Shown: one piece after another, positions 23,976 through 32,086 of the stretch | How the letters are laid out: the number at the start of each line of letters is the position of its first letter | Position numbering within the stretch: position 1 is the first letter of the stretch | Source: Devosia pacifica | Lineage (GTDB): Bacteria > Pseudomonadota > Alphaproteobacteria > Rhizobiales > Devosiaceae | DNA length: 37,851 nt | Assembly (NCBI RefSeq): GCF_014652635.1 | Contig: NZ_BMZE01000003.1 | Location: 705,089-742,939 of the forward strand | Direction of reading: 5' to 3' | Translations under genes and position numbers: made by a program | The notes under the pieces: model-generated | Database searches by the model: none | The model's input: only the letters and a program-made list of their open reading frames with translations | Told to the model about the DNA's origin: nothing

Positions 23976-25176
23976 TCATCAGCCCGTTCCGTTCGATCAG
24001 CTTCATCACCCGCGCCTCATGCTGGGTGCGGCGGAACTGCACGACGCCCGGTGGCCGCAGCTTGACCGTGACCTGCGGCTGGCGTTTGCCGTCGCCCTTG
24101 AACAGGATCCGGAACACGAGTTCGCCCAGCCGCCAAGCATCGCCGAACGAGACCGGCGTGGTGCCGAAATGCTGGAGCGCGTCACCGCCGAGATCTCGCG
24201 AGCGCAGCGTGCGCACCACGCGCGGATACCCCTTCTTGCCGGGCGCCATCAGATCCGCCGCCGCCTCGATGATCAGCACCTTGTCGATCAGCGGATCGTA
24301 GGCGGCATCGAAGGCGAAGCTCGGTCCGGCCAGTTCGACCGGGCGCAGGGTATAGAGGTCCTGCGCATCGTCGCCGTCGAAGAAGCCGGGTCTGTCGAGG
24401 ATGATCGAGGCGAAGAGTTCCGCGATCTCGGGCTGATGCGCCTTCCGGATGCGGGCCAGCCGCAACATGCCGGTGTTTTCGGAGTACCGCAGCACCGCGT
24501 GGGAAATCTGGCGCACGCTGATGACCCGTTCGACCTGGCCCTCGACGACCGGCATGGTCGAGACCATGGAGCCGTGGCTGACCACGAGGTTGATCTCGTC
24601 ATCGTCGTCGTAGTCGCCGACCCGACAGTAGTCCCCGAGAAACGCATCGCGGAAGAGCGCGGCAACGGCAGTCCGGAACGCCTCGACCTTCTCCTCTGTC
24701 AGGTCGATCACAACGCCCCGTTCCCGCCCGGCATACTCGTGCAGGCGGTCGGCAGTGAGCATCGCCATGTGGTCGGCGGCCGCGTCGAACAGATCGGGAT
24801 GCTCCAGAAATACCCGGACGGCGATGTGCTTGGGATCATGCGCCTTGTTCGGCGCGTCCTCGTCGCCGGTCTTCATATCCGGGAACAGATCGACGCCCTG
24901 ACGGGCGGCCTGCGCCTGGATGATCTCGAGGCCGCGGGCATCGCCCAGTTCCGCGATGCGGTGCAGATCGCCGCGCAGCCCCTCGGGATAGCTGTCCTCG
25001 GCGCCGGTCAGCAGTTTCTCCAGCGCCTCGCGCGCGGCATCCCCCTCCTGGTCCAGCAGGTCGACCGAGAAGCCTTTGTATTTGCCCTCGTGCCGCGCCA
25101 GCAACGGCTTCATCAGGGCGAGATCGATGGTCTTGATGAACCGGGGATTCACGAACTTCTTCAAATTGCCGGCCAC
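23935..25176 (-). CDS. Unknown 413-residue protein, partner of the winged-helix gene
   Basis: The protein starts VAGNLKKFVNPRFIKTIDLALM and is acidic. Noteworthy stretches are the Asp-rich DYDDDDEINLVVSHGSMVSTMP, VISVRQISHAVLRYSENTGMLRLARIRKAHQP, FDAAYDPLIDKVLIIEAAADLM and FRILFKGDGKRQPQVTVKLRPPGVVQFRRTQHEARVM. No Walker, nuclease or protease motif is evident to me. The GTG at 25176 follows AGGAAAGGGG by seven bases, so I prefer it to the TTG at 25197. Its promoter region holds a GTTC-N7-GTTC box 29 bases upstream of the start. Probably cargo working with the overlapping 317-residue protein; function unknown. Confidence 0.62.
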   Translation of the reverse strand: MAGNLKKFVNPRFIKTIDLALMKPLLARHEGKYKGFSVDLLDQEGDAAREALEKLLTGAEDSYPEGLRGDLHRIAELGDARGLEIIQAQAARQGVDLFPDMKTGDEDAPNKAHDPKHIAVRVFLEHPDLFDAAADHMAMLTADRLHEYAGRERGVVIDLTEEKVEAFRTAVAALFRDAFLGDYCRVGDYDDDDEINLVVSHGSMVSTMPVVEGQVERVISVRQISHAVLRYSENTGMLRLARIRKAHQPEIAELFASIILDRPGFFDGDDAQDLYTLRPVELAGPSFAFDAAYDPLIDKVLIIEAAADLMAPGKKGYPRVVRTLRSRDLGGDALQHFGTTPVSFGDAWRLGELVFRILFKGDGKRQPQVTVKLRPPGVVQFRRTQHEARVMKLIERNGLMNDRDDFEVVDAAE

Positions 25177-25204
25177 GACGAATCCCCTTTCCTGCAAAAC
25201 CAGT

Positions 25205-25219
25205 GTTCTTGCTACGTTC
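25205..25219. promoter_or_regulatory. LexA-type SOS box (GTTC-N7-GTTC)
   Basis: GTTC at 25205-25208 and GTTC at 25216-25219 are separated by seven bases (TTGCTAC) and followed by TTT. GTTC-N7-GTTC is the known LexA-binding direct repeat of alphaproteobacteria. It lies in the 137-base divergent region, 29 bases from the start of the 413-residue gene and 95 bases from the recombinase cassette. LexA bound here would repress the minus-strand pair, and perhaps the cassette, until DNA damage. Chance matches to eight fixed bases are expected about once in a window of this size, so position is the main support. Confidence 0.5.
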
Positions 25220-25313
25220 TTTCTGGCGATTCTTCAACCTGCGCGGGATCGGCTGGGACAGTTTCCGACATCGACGAGTAGAGGCCAGAGGAGACGACCG
25301 CTCCGAGGCCCGC

Positions 25314-25517
25314 ATGAAACGCCCTAATCCTCTCCCGCCGGACCAGATGACGCCCGCAGAACGCCGCGCCGAGTTGTGCGGCCTGCTGGCGCTCGGGCTG
25401 GTTCGGTTGCGGATGCGGGATGGGCGGGAAGTATCTGACGATACTGGAGAACGTTGCCTACACTATCCGCCCGACCAATGCCGTCATGCAACTCCAACAC
25501 ACCGGAGAAATGCATGA
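25314..25517 (+). CDS. Small first protein of the recombinase cassette
   Basis: The 67-residue protein begins MKRPNPLPPDQMTPAERRAE and has LCGLLALGLVRLRMRDGREVSDDTGERCLHYPPDQCRHATPT. I recall this TPAERRAELCxLLALGLVRLR...LHFPPDQ pattern in small proteins encoded directly before DUF2924-recombinase pairs in alphaproteobacteria. No function is known. GAGG lies six to seven bases before ATG 25314. The stop overlaps the next ATG as ATGA. Confidence 0.68.
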   Translation: MKRPNPLPPDQMTPAERRAELCGLLALGLVRLRMRDGREVSDDTGERCLHYPPDQCRHATPTHRRNA

Positions 25518-25969
25518 ACAACCCCGATCCCATCCCCACGCGCCTGGCCGCGCTCAAGACCACGACCACGCCTGACTTGAAGCGGCAGTGGCGTGACCTG
25601 TTCGACAGCGAGCCGCCTCCGTTCAACAGGCGCTACCTCGAATCCCGCCTGGCCTACCGCATCCAGGAACTTGCGTATGGCGGGCTGAAACCCGAGACGA
25701 TCCGGCGGCTGGAACGGCTGGGCGAGGAACTTGACGGCGGCGACAGGAAGAAGCGCGGCATCCGCGCCGACCGCGACCGCCCGATCACCGGCACGCGGCT
25801 GCTGCGCGAATGGCAGGGTGTCGAGCAGATCGTCACCGTCACCGCAGACGGCTTCGAATGGCAGGGGCGACCTTACAAGTCGCTGTCCGCTATCGCCCGC
25901 GCCATCACTGGCACGCGTTGGAACGGGTGGATCTTCTTTGGCCTCAAGAACCACAGGGGGCGGAGATGA
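25514..25969 (+). CDS. DUF2924 domain protein
   Basis: The 151-residue protein has RLAALKTTTTPDLKRQWRDLFDSEPPPFNRRYLESRLAYRIQELAYGGL (9-57), the typical DUF2924 start. Then PITGTRLLREWQGVEQIVTVTADGFEWQGRPYKSLSAIARAITGTRWNG (about 92-140) follows, a part that looks like a DNA-binding beta domain found in restriction and recombination proteins. DUF2924 genes nearly always lie just before a serine recombinase gene, as here, so it may be a directionality or accessory factor. The start is ATG 25514 (ATGA overlap with the gene before), with GGAG ten bases upstream. Confidence 0.85.
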   Translation: MNNPDPIPTRLAALKTTTTPDLKRQWRDLFDSEPPPFNRRYLESRLAYRIQELAYGGLKPETIRRLERLGEELDGGDRKKRGIRADRDRPITGTRLLREWQGVEQIVTVTADGFEWQGRPYKSLSAIARAITGTRWNGWIFFGLKNHRGRR

Positions 25970-27288
25970 CGAAGCCGCTCGAGAAATCGAACGTCGTCCG
26001 CAAGCTGCGGTGTGCCGTCTACACCCGTAAATCGTCTGAGGAAGGGCTGGAGCAGGAGTTCAATTCGCTCCACGCCCAGCGCGAGGCCTGCGAGGCGTTC
26101 ATCGCAAGCCAGCGCTCTGAGGGCTGGGTGCTGGTCCGCGATCAGTATGACGACGGCGGCATCTCGGGCGGCACGCTGGAACGCCCCGGCTTGCGGCGGC
26201 TGCTGGAGGACATCGATGACGGGCTGGTCGATGTCGTGGTCGTGTACAAGATCGACCGACTCAGCCGGTCGCTCGCCGACTTCGCCGAGCTGGTGGAAGT
26301 GTTTGATCGGAACGGCGTTACTTTCGTCTCGGTCACGCAGTCCTTCAATACGACCACGTCGATGGGACGGCTGACGCTGAACATCCTGCTCAGCTTCGCC
26401 CAGTTCGAGCGCGAGGTCACGGCTGAGCGAATCCGCGACAAGGTTGCCGCAAGCCGGAGGAAGGGCATGTGGATGGGCGGCGTCCCGCCCTACGGCTACC
26501 GCGTGGAAAACCGCAAACTGGTGGTGGACGAAGAAGCCGCGGGGCACGTCCGCTGGGTCTTCGCCCGCTTCCTCGAGATCGGGTCGTGCACCGAACTGGC
26601 GCGGGAGGTCGGCACGCGCGGCATCCGGACGCCGCGCGGGAACAGGATCGACAAGAAATACATCTATCGGATGCTCTCGAACCGCGCCTACATCGGCGAG
26701 GCGGTCCACAAGGGTGAAAGCTATCCCGGCGAACACGACGCTATCATCGACCGCGAGACGTGGGACCGCGTCCACGCCATCCTGCGGGAGAGCCCCCGCA
26801 AACGCGCCGCACGCACCCGCGCCGACACGCCCGCGCTGCTGAAGGGGCTTCTCTTCGGTCCCGATGGCGCCGCGTTCTCGCCGACACACACCCGCAAGGG
26901 CGACCGTCTCTACCGCTACTACGTCAGCCAATCGGTGCTGAAGCATGGCGCCGGATCCTGCCCAGTGGGTCGTGTCCCCGCAGGTGAGATCGAGGCTGCC
27001 GTCATCGACCAACTGCGTGCTGTCTTCCGCCAGCCCGAGATTGTCGCGGGCACATGGAAGGCAGCGCGGACGCAAGGCGACGGAACCACCGAGGCCGACG
27101 CTCGCACGGCCCTCCAGCAACTCGATCCGTTGTGGGATGAACTGTTCCCTGCCGAGCAGGCACGGATAGTCGCGCTGCTGATCGAGCGCGTGGACATCGG
27201 CACGGACGATCTCGGGGTCCGACTTCGCATGGACGGGCTGGCGGCACTGGCGCGCGAAATCACCGCAGATGCCGGAGTCGAAACATGA
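25966..27288 (+). CDS. Large serine recombinase
   Basis: The 440-residue protein has a resolvase domain at 14-160: YTRKSSEEG with catalytic Ser23, DGGISGGTLERPGLRRLL, YKIDRLSRSLADFAELV and FVSVTQSFNTTTSMGRL..NILLSFAQFERE. The recombinase domain (Pfam Recombinase type, about 170-280) includes PPYGYRVE, ARFLEIGSC and IYRMLSNRAYIGEAVHKGE. A zinc-ribbon-like part follows with only one clear cysteine (GAGSCPVGR), so it is degenerate. It would integrate or excise DNA at an att site with a short core; it is the only integrase-like gene in the window. It starts at ATG 25966 and overlaps both neighbours as ATGA. Confidence 0.92.
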   Translation: MTKPLEKSNVVRKLRCAVYTRKSSEEGLEQEFNSLHAQREACEAFIASQRSEGWVLVRDQYDDGGISGGTLERPGLRRLLEDIDDGLVDVVVVYKIDRLSRSLADFAELVEVFDRNGVTFVSVTQSFNTTTSMGRLTLNILLSFAQFEREVTAERIRDKVAASRRKGMWMGGVPPYGYRVENRKLVVDEEAAGHVRWVFARFLEIGSCTELAREVGTRGIRTPRGNRIDKKYIYRMLSNRAYIGEAVHKGESYPGEHDAIIDRETWDRVHAILRESPRKRAARTRADTPALLKGLLFGPDGAAFSPTHTRKGDRLYRYYVSQSVLKHGAGSCPVGRVPAGEIEAAVIDQLRAVFRQPEIVAGTWKAARTQGDGTTEADARTALQQLDPLWDELFPAEQARIVALLIERVDIGTDDLGVRLRMDGLAALAREITADAGVET

Positions 27289-27668
27289 CCCGGGCCACTT
27301 CTATCCCCGACACCATGACCATCCATGTCCCGTTCCGCGTCGTGAAGCGCGGCGGGCGCAAAGAGATGCAGCTGCCTGAGGGCACCGCGCAGCCGCGGCA
27401 GGCCGACAACACGCTGGTCAAGGCGCTTGCACGTGCCTTCCGTTGGAAGCGGATGCTAGAGTCGGGCGAGTTCGCCACCATCACCGAACTAGCCGAGCGG
27501 GAGGGGATAGCACCCTCCTACATAACCCGCGTCCTGCGGCTGACGCTTCTTGCGCCGGATACCGTTGAGGCAATCCTCGACGGCACGCATGGGCCAGAGA
27601 TGACGCTGGCGCGGGTGCTGGAGCCGTTTCCCTTGCAGTGGAGCTTGCTGGTCGGTCATTTCCGCTGA
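27285..27668 (+). CDS. HTH protein of the recombinase cassette
   Basis: The 127-residue protein starts MTRATSIPDTMTIHVPFRVVKRGGRKEMQLP. A helix-turn-helix follows, FATITELAEREGIAPSYITRVLRLTLLAPDTVEAIL (about 63-98), close to the ParB/KorB-type HTH. It ends with MTLARVLEPFPLQWSLLVGHFR. Such proteins follow DUF2924-recombinase pairs and probably act as accessory DNA binders in recombination or as repressors of the cassette. ATG 27285 overlaps the recombinase stop as ATGA. Confidence 0.8.
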   Translation: MTRATSIPDTMTIHVPFRVVKRGGRKEMQLPEGTAQPRQADNTLVKALARAFRWKRMLESGEFATITELAEREGIAPSYITRVLRLTLLAPDTVEAILDGTHGPEMTLARVLEPFPLQWSLLVGHFR

Positions 27669-27674
27669 GAACCT

Positions 27675-27893
27675 CTAAGCAGACCCGTCCACCACTACAA
27701 ATTGGAGGGTTGGTTGATGGCCTCCCATCAGCAGCGGCAATGACTGCCGGTCAAGGTTTGCGAAGCCGCCGGGCACATCTGCCTCCCATGGCCGTGGCCT
27801 AGGGTCGAGGCTCTCGCCCGCCTCAACCCAGTTGAGCAACGTGCTCAGCTGGATGAACAGCAGGGGATTGATGACTATGGGCTTATCCGCCAC
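27675..27893 (-). CDS. Possible small hypothetical protein
   Basis: A GTG-started 72-residue frame reads MADKPIVINPLLFIQLSTLL and continues NWVEAGESLDPRPRPWEADVPGGFANLDRQSLPLL. Its composition is protein-like with reasonable codon use, and it fills the gap between the recombinase cassette and the defence operon on the other strand. No clear ribosome site precedes the GTG and I recognise no family. It may be real, or a remnant of DNA taken in with the cassette. Confidence 0.35.
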   Translation of the reverse strand: MADKPIVINPLLFIQLSTLLNWVEAGESLDPRPRPWEADVPGGFANLDRQSLPLLMGGHQPTLQFVVVDGSA

Positions 27894-27928
27894 CCTGTAA
27901 GCATGATGGCAGGGTTACTGGGGGCCGT

Positions 27929-29395
27929 GTGAAGTATCAAAATAATCCACCAGACGCCTCTGCGCTGATGACGTCGGCGCGGAGCTTTGGGAACTACGAC
28001 TTGTCGAGTGCTCTTGCCGATCTCTTGGACAACAGCATAAAGGCAAAAGCACGTAGTATCGAAATTAAATGCATCCGGAAGGATGACGGGCCCGAGGTCA
28101 GGATTCTGGATGATGGGTCCGGAATGTCGGCGAACGAGCTACATCGGGCTATGCGACCCGCCAGCACCAATCCCGACGATGAACGGGCTCGCGATGACCT
28201 CGGCCGGTTCGGCTGGGGCATGAAGTCGGCATCGCTCTCGCAGTGCCGGCTCCTGACCGTCGTCACCCGACACGATGGAGTTCTGTCTGGGGCATCTTGG
28301 GATCTTGATGATCTCGCCGACTGGAAAATGGGAGTCCTCGAGCCAGAGGAAATAAAGGCGTTAGCCGATCAACGGCTGCTTGAGCGCGACGGGACGGAGG
28401 TTATATGGTGCAAGTGTGATCGTCTTTCTGAGTTCGGCCAGGTCGGCGGCAAAGGCTTCAACGACATCGTCGCACACGCAAAGGCGCAGCTGTCTCTCAT
28501 CTTCCACCGTTATCTGGGCGGCGAGGAAGGTCTTCGGAAGCTCAAGGTCAATTTTAATGGGGACGCGCTAAAACCGGCAGACCCCTTCTTCCGCCACCAT
28601 GACGCAACGCAGGCCCAGCCAAAGGAAACGCTTACCCTCGATGGTCAGCCCATCGAGGTGCAGGCCTTCATCCTCCCGCACTATTCGAAGATAACTGCGG
28701 GCGAGCACGACCGGCTGGGCGCTGAGGAAGGCTTCGTTCGCAATCAAGGGTTCTATGTATATAGACAACACCGACTAATCATACATGGAACATGGTTTCG
28801 GCTGGTGAAGCACGGCGAACTGTCGCAACTTGTCCGGATCGCGATTAACATCCCCAACTCGCTCGATGCCATGTGGAAGATCACCTTAGACAAGGCGGAC
28901 GCACAGCTTCCGTCCGGGCTGAAAAGCCGTTTGAAGGACATCGTAGACGGCCTCAAGAGAAAATCAGGAAAGGTGTTCCAATCCCGCGGCGGTCGAGTCC
29001 GGAATGAAGCTGGGAAGACGTCGGTCTGGGCAAAATATGTAAGGAACGGCGAGGTCCGATATTATCTCAATCGCGAGCATCCACTGATCGCCGGAATGCT
29101 TGATGATGATGACAAAGACAGAGCCAAGGCGTTTGCTGCAGCGCTCGGCATCATCGAGGACTGCTTCCCTGTTGTCAGCATTGGCGAAGACTATTCTTCA
29201 CGCCCGGAAATGATGAATCAGAGCGTAGTGGATCGAAGCACGTTTATCGAAAAGCTCGATGCAGCTCTTCCTTCGCTACTTTTGCATGTGGGGGGCAATA
29301 TGAAAACACTTCACGAGATCGTCGCGTCTACCGAGCCGTGGTCCAATCACGCCGATATCGTGCTGACACACCTTAAGGACAAAGGGTGGAACTGA
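27929..29395 (+). CDS. GHKL ATPase of the MutL/MORC-like R-M family
   Basis: The 488-residue protein has the HSP90/MutL ATP-binding folds: N box ALADLLDNS (28-36; Asp31 where many families have Glu, with Asn35), G1 RILDDGSGM (58-66) and G2 LGRFGWGMKSASLSQ (91-105). The rest forms the transducer part (IPNSLDAMWKITLDKADAQLPSGLKSRL) and a C-terminal helical domain. Such ATPases head operons with Z1, DUF4420 and AIPR genes and are thought to act as ATP-gated clamps in restriction. The start is GTG 27929 with GGGGG five bases upstream. The stop is followed by the Z1 ATG with no gap. Codon use has more A/T than the phage genes, a sign of transfer. Confidence 0.88.
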   Translation: MKYQNNPPDASALMTSARSFGNYDLSSALADLLDNSIKAKARSIEIKCIRKDDGPEVRILDDGSGMSANELHRAMRPASTNPDDERARDDLGRFGWGMKSASLSQCRLLTVVTRHDGVLSGASWDLDDLADWKMGVLEPEEIKALADQRLLERDGTEVIWCKCDRLSEFGQVGGKGFNDIVAHAKAQLSLIFHRYLGGEEGLRKLKVNFNGDALKPADPFFRHHDATQAQPKETLTLDGQPIEVQAFILPHYSKITAGEHDRLGAEEGFVRNQGFYVYRQHRLIIHGTWFRLVKHGELSQLVRIAINIPNSLDAMWKITLDKADAQLPSGLKSRLKDIVDGLKRKSGKVFQSRGGRVRNEAGKTSVWAKYVRNGEVRYYLNREHPLIAGMLDDDDKDRAKAFAAALGIIEDCFPVVSIGEDYSSRPEMMNQSVVDRSTFIEKLDAALPSLLLHVGGNMKTLHEIVASTEPWSNHADIVLTHLKDKGWN

Positions 29396-29713
29396 ATGTT
29401 TGACAGCGAACTTGCGTACTTTCGTTCAATGATCACCCGAGACTATGGTGAGGACATTGCTTAAGGAAACGGCCTACCTGAAGGTGCGATCAGTAAAATC
29501 GTCCGGTGCGGCCCCTTCCAACACCTCGGTGAGCCGGCAATCAATGCAATCATCCGCGAGCTAGAATCGAGCTTCACGGTAACCCAGAAGCGCGGAGCAT
29601 TCATTACAAAGGACCATCGGCCTTGGCTAGCGGCAAAGCGGCCGCAGATTGACTTCTATTACTGGAATCGGCTCCGTAAATATTATCTTGAGACGGGAAC
29701 TCTTCCGTCGCAC
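29396..29713 (+). pseudogene. Detached N-terminal coding segment of Z1 gene, broken by TAA at 29462-29464
   Basis: ATG 29396 directly follows the stop of the ATPase gene (TGAATG) and begins MFDSELAYFRSMITRDYGED. Codon 23 is TAA. After it the same frame runs on without any further stop into the Z1 ORF (29714 is exactly 106 codons after 29396). It reads GNGLPEGAISKIVRCGPFQH, then TQKRGAFITKDHRPWLAAKR and FYYWNRLRKYYLETGTLP, which looks like the normal N-terminus of Z1 proteins. A single base change (for example AAA to TAA) would explain it. Read-through, restart or a base error are the alternatives. Confidence 0.75.
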
Positions 29714-32086
29714 GTGCTTGCCACGCTTGACTCCGATACAGACGAGATTCTCGACCAGTGCGGTAACCCGAGAGACGAGAATTACGGCGCTGTTCGCGGC
29801 ATGGTCATGGGCAATGTCCAGTCGGGCAAGACCACTAATTATTCGGCACTGATCTGCAAAGCAGCGGACGCAGGCTACCGAGTCATCATCCTGCTTGCCG
29901 GGATTACCAATTCGCTGCGTTCCCAGACGCAGGAACGGCTCGATGAAACCTTCATTGGCAAGGTCTCGATGTTCGGCGCGGTCGCCCAGCAATCGTTGCC
30001 GATCCAGAATTACGCAGCGACGCGGCGGATCCCCTCCTACGGCACGACCCGGGTGGCCGATTTTTCGAGTGGCAAGGACGGCATCTATTTCGGCCTGTCC
30101 GGTCATCAGGAGCCGATGATCTTCATCACCAAGAAGAACAAAGGCATCCTTGAACGTCTCGCTCTCTGGATCGAGAAGCAGGGGGAGACTGGCGGCTATG
30201 ACCTGCCGCTTCTGTTAATCGACGACGAAGCCGACAATGCGTCCATAAATACAGCCAGTGATCCTAAGCGCACTACTGCTATCAACGGTGTCATCAGGCA
30301 GATCCTGTCACGTTTTCCGCGCTCGTCGTATGTCGGCTATACCGCCACACCGTTCGCCAACATTTTCATCGACCCGGAAACGACGGAAGAGATGGAGACG
30401 GACGACCTTTTTCCAGGCAATTTCATCAAGGCGCTCGATCCGCCCACCAACTATGCCGGCTCACGCCGGATCTTCCGGGAAGGCGGTGACCTGCGTGAAG
30501 GCATGGTCCGCATCATTGACGATTATCGTCTGCTACTGCCACTCAAGCACAAGAGCGGTGACACTGTTGCCGACATCCCCGACAGTCTGCGCCACGCGAT
30601 CCGCGTGTTCTGCATCACGCGGGCCATCAGGGTACTCCAAGGCAAGGGCAAAGCTCATTGCTCGATGATGATCAACGTCAGCCGATTCAATGCCATCCAG
30701 GACCAGATTCTGGGTCAGGTTTACGAATACCTTGCCGAGATCAAGGACGCGATCGCGGTCCACGCATCGCTGCCGCCCGACGAGATCAGCGATGATGTCA
30801 TGGACGATCTCGAAGCGAGCTTCACCAAGGAGTTTGATGATAGCGGGCTCGACTGGCATGGGCTGCTTGGGGTTCTCAACGAGGGCGTACAGTCCATAGA
30901 GGTCCGCACCGTCAATATGCGGGGCGGCAAGCTCGACTATTCACTACACAAGTTTGACGGCCTTCATGTCATCGCCATCGGCGGATTGGCGCTGTCACGC
31001 GGGCTGACACTCGAAGGCCTCACGGTTTCTTATCTCCTGCGCAATGCGACTGCGAGCGACACGCTGATGCAGATGGCGCGCTGGTTCGGCTACCGCACGG
31101 GTTACGAGGAATATTGTCGCCTCTATCTGCCTCAGATGTCCTTCGATCATTACGAATTTGTCGACGAGGCAACTGAAGAACTTAGGAGCGAGATCAAGCG
31201 CATGCAGGCCGCGCGCCGCACTCCGCGCGACTTCGGTCTCAAAGTCCGGCAAAGCCCGCTCGCCATCCGGGTAACCGCGGCAAACAAGATGCGCACGGCT
31301 GAGAAGCTCAAAATCGCACAGGATTATTCCGCGCGTCACATCGAGGGCTTCGCACTCCCCAATGATCCGGTCATCGGTAATAATCAGCGCAATGCAGCCG
31401 ACAAATTCCTCTCCGCGCTCGGAGACCCTACTGAGAAGGGCAAGGGTTTCATTCGCTGGTCTGCTAGTGGCCGCGACGTGCTCAAACTCCTTCGCGAATT
31501 CCGGTTTGTGGATCATCCCGATCTATCGGTAATTTCCGACACATCCCTCTTTGAGGACTATGTTCAGGACCGCGTCACTGACGAACTGGCTGAATGGGAT
31601 GTGGTGCTTCCCATGCGTCAGTCGGGCGACTCCGTTCAGTTCGCCGGTCAGGACATCAATCTGAGGTCCCGCGACCAAGGAACGGTCCAGCGGGGTACCT
31701 ATCGTGTGTACGGCAGCAAGAACCGCGTCGCCGACCCGGGGGACGCGCAGATCGGCCTGTCAGACGCACAGAAGGCAGCGGCGGAAGCAGCCTACCAAGC
31801 CGAGATTTACAAGAAGGAACGTGCCGCGTGCTCGGTACGCGAGCGGCCGATGATGCTCGTGCATGTTTTCGGTGCAAAACTGCGCGACGACCGGGTCGAT
31901 TGCGACGACGAGCTCAAGCTAGACACGCCCATCGTCACGCTTTCCTTCTGCATGCCTGAGACCGGGAAACCTGCGAAGGAGAGAACCTACCAGGTGAACG
32001 CTGTCTATCGCCAGCAACTCGAACTTTATGTCGCCGAAGAAGACGATGATTCCCAAGCGATGATGGAGGCTCAGGATGCTGAATGA
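29714..32086 (+). CDS. Z1 domain helicase-like ATPase, N-terminally truncated reading frame
   Basis: From GTG 29714 the frame gives 790 residues. Walker A is MGNVQSGKTTN (32-42), the acidic motif is LLIDDEADNA, motif III GYTATPFANIF, and later helicase parts are GGLALSRGLTLEGL and QMARWFGYRTGYEEYCRLYL. This is the Z1 domain (pfam10593), an SF2-like ATPase of MutL-homologue restriction systems. The full gene should start at 29396; an in-frame TAA at codon 23 cuts off 106 residues, although the whole ATPase core is left. GTG 29714 has no good ribosome site, so expression is uncertain. The gene overlaps the DUF4420 gene by 11 bases, so loss of translation may also reduce the genes behind it. Confidence 0.85.
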   Translation: MLATLDSDTDEILDQCGNPRDENYGAVRGMVMGNVQSGKTTNYSALICKAADAGYRVIILLAGITNSLRSQTQERLDETFIGKVSMFGAVAQQSLPIQNYAATRRIPSYGTTRVADFSSGKDGIYFGLSGHQEPMIFITKKNKGILERLALWIEKQGETGGYDLPLLLIDDEADNASINTASDPKRTTAINGVIRQILSRFPRSSYVGYTATPFANIFIDPETTEEMETDDLFPGNFIKALDPPTNYAGSRRIFREGGDLREGMVRIIDDYRLLLPLKHKSGDTVADIPDSLRHAIRVFCITRAIRVLQGKGKAHCSMMINVSRFNAIQDQILGQVYEYLAEIKDAIAVHASLPPDEISDDVMDDLEASFTKEFDDSGLDWHGLLGVLNEGVQSIEVRTVNMRGGKLDYSLHKFDGLHVIAIGGLALSRGLTLEGLTVSYLLRNATASDTLMQMARWFGYRTGYEEYCRLYLPQMSFDHYEFVDEATEELRSEIKRMQAARRTPRDFGLKVRQSPLAIRVTAANKMRTAEKLKIAQDYSARHIEGFALPNDPVIGNNQRNAADKFLSALGDPTEKGKGFIRWSASGRDVLKLLREFRFVDHPDLSVISDTSLFEDYVQDRVTDELAEWDVVLPMRQSGDSVQFAGQDINLRSRDQGTVQRGTYRVYGSKNRVADPGDAQIGLSDAQKAAAEAAYQAEIYKKERAACSVRERPMMLVHVFGAKLRDDRVDCDDELKLDTPIVTLSFCMPETGKPAKERTYQVNAVYRQQLELYVAEEDDDSQAMMEAQDAE

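Noticed and set aside
29627..30106. Minus-strand frame opposite the Z1 gene
   Set aside because: Antisense of a gene with clear motifs and no ribosome site. It would not explain the TAA at 29462.
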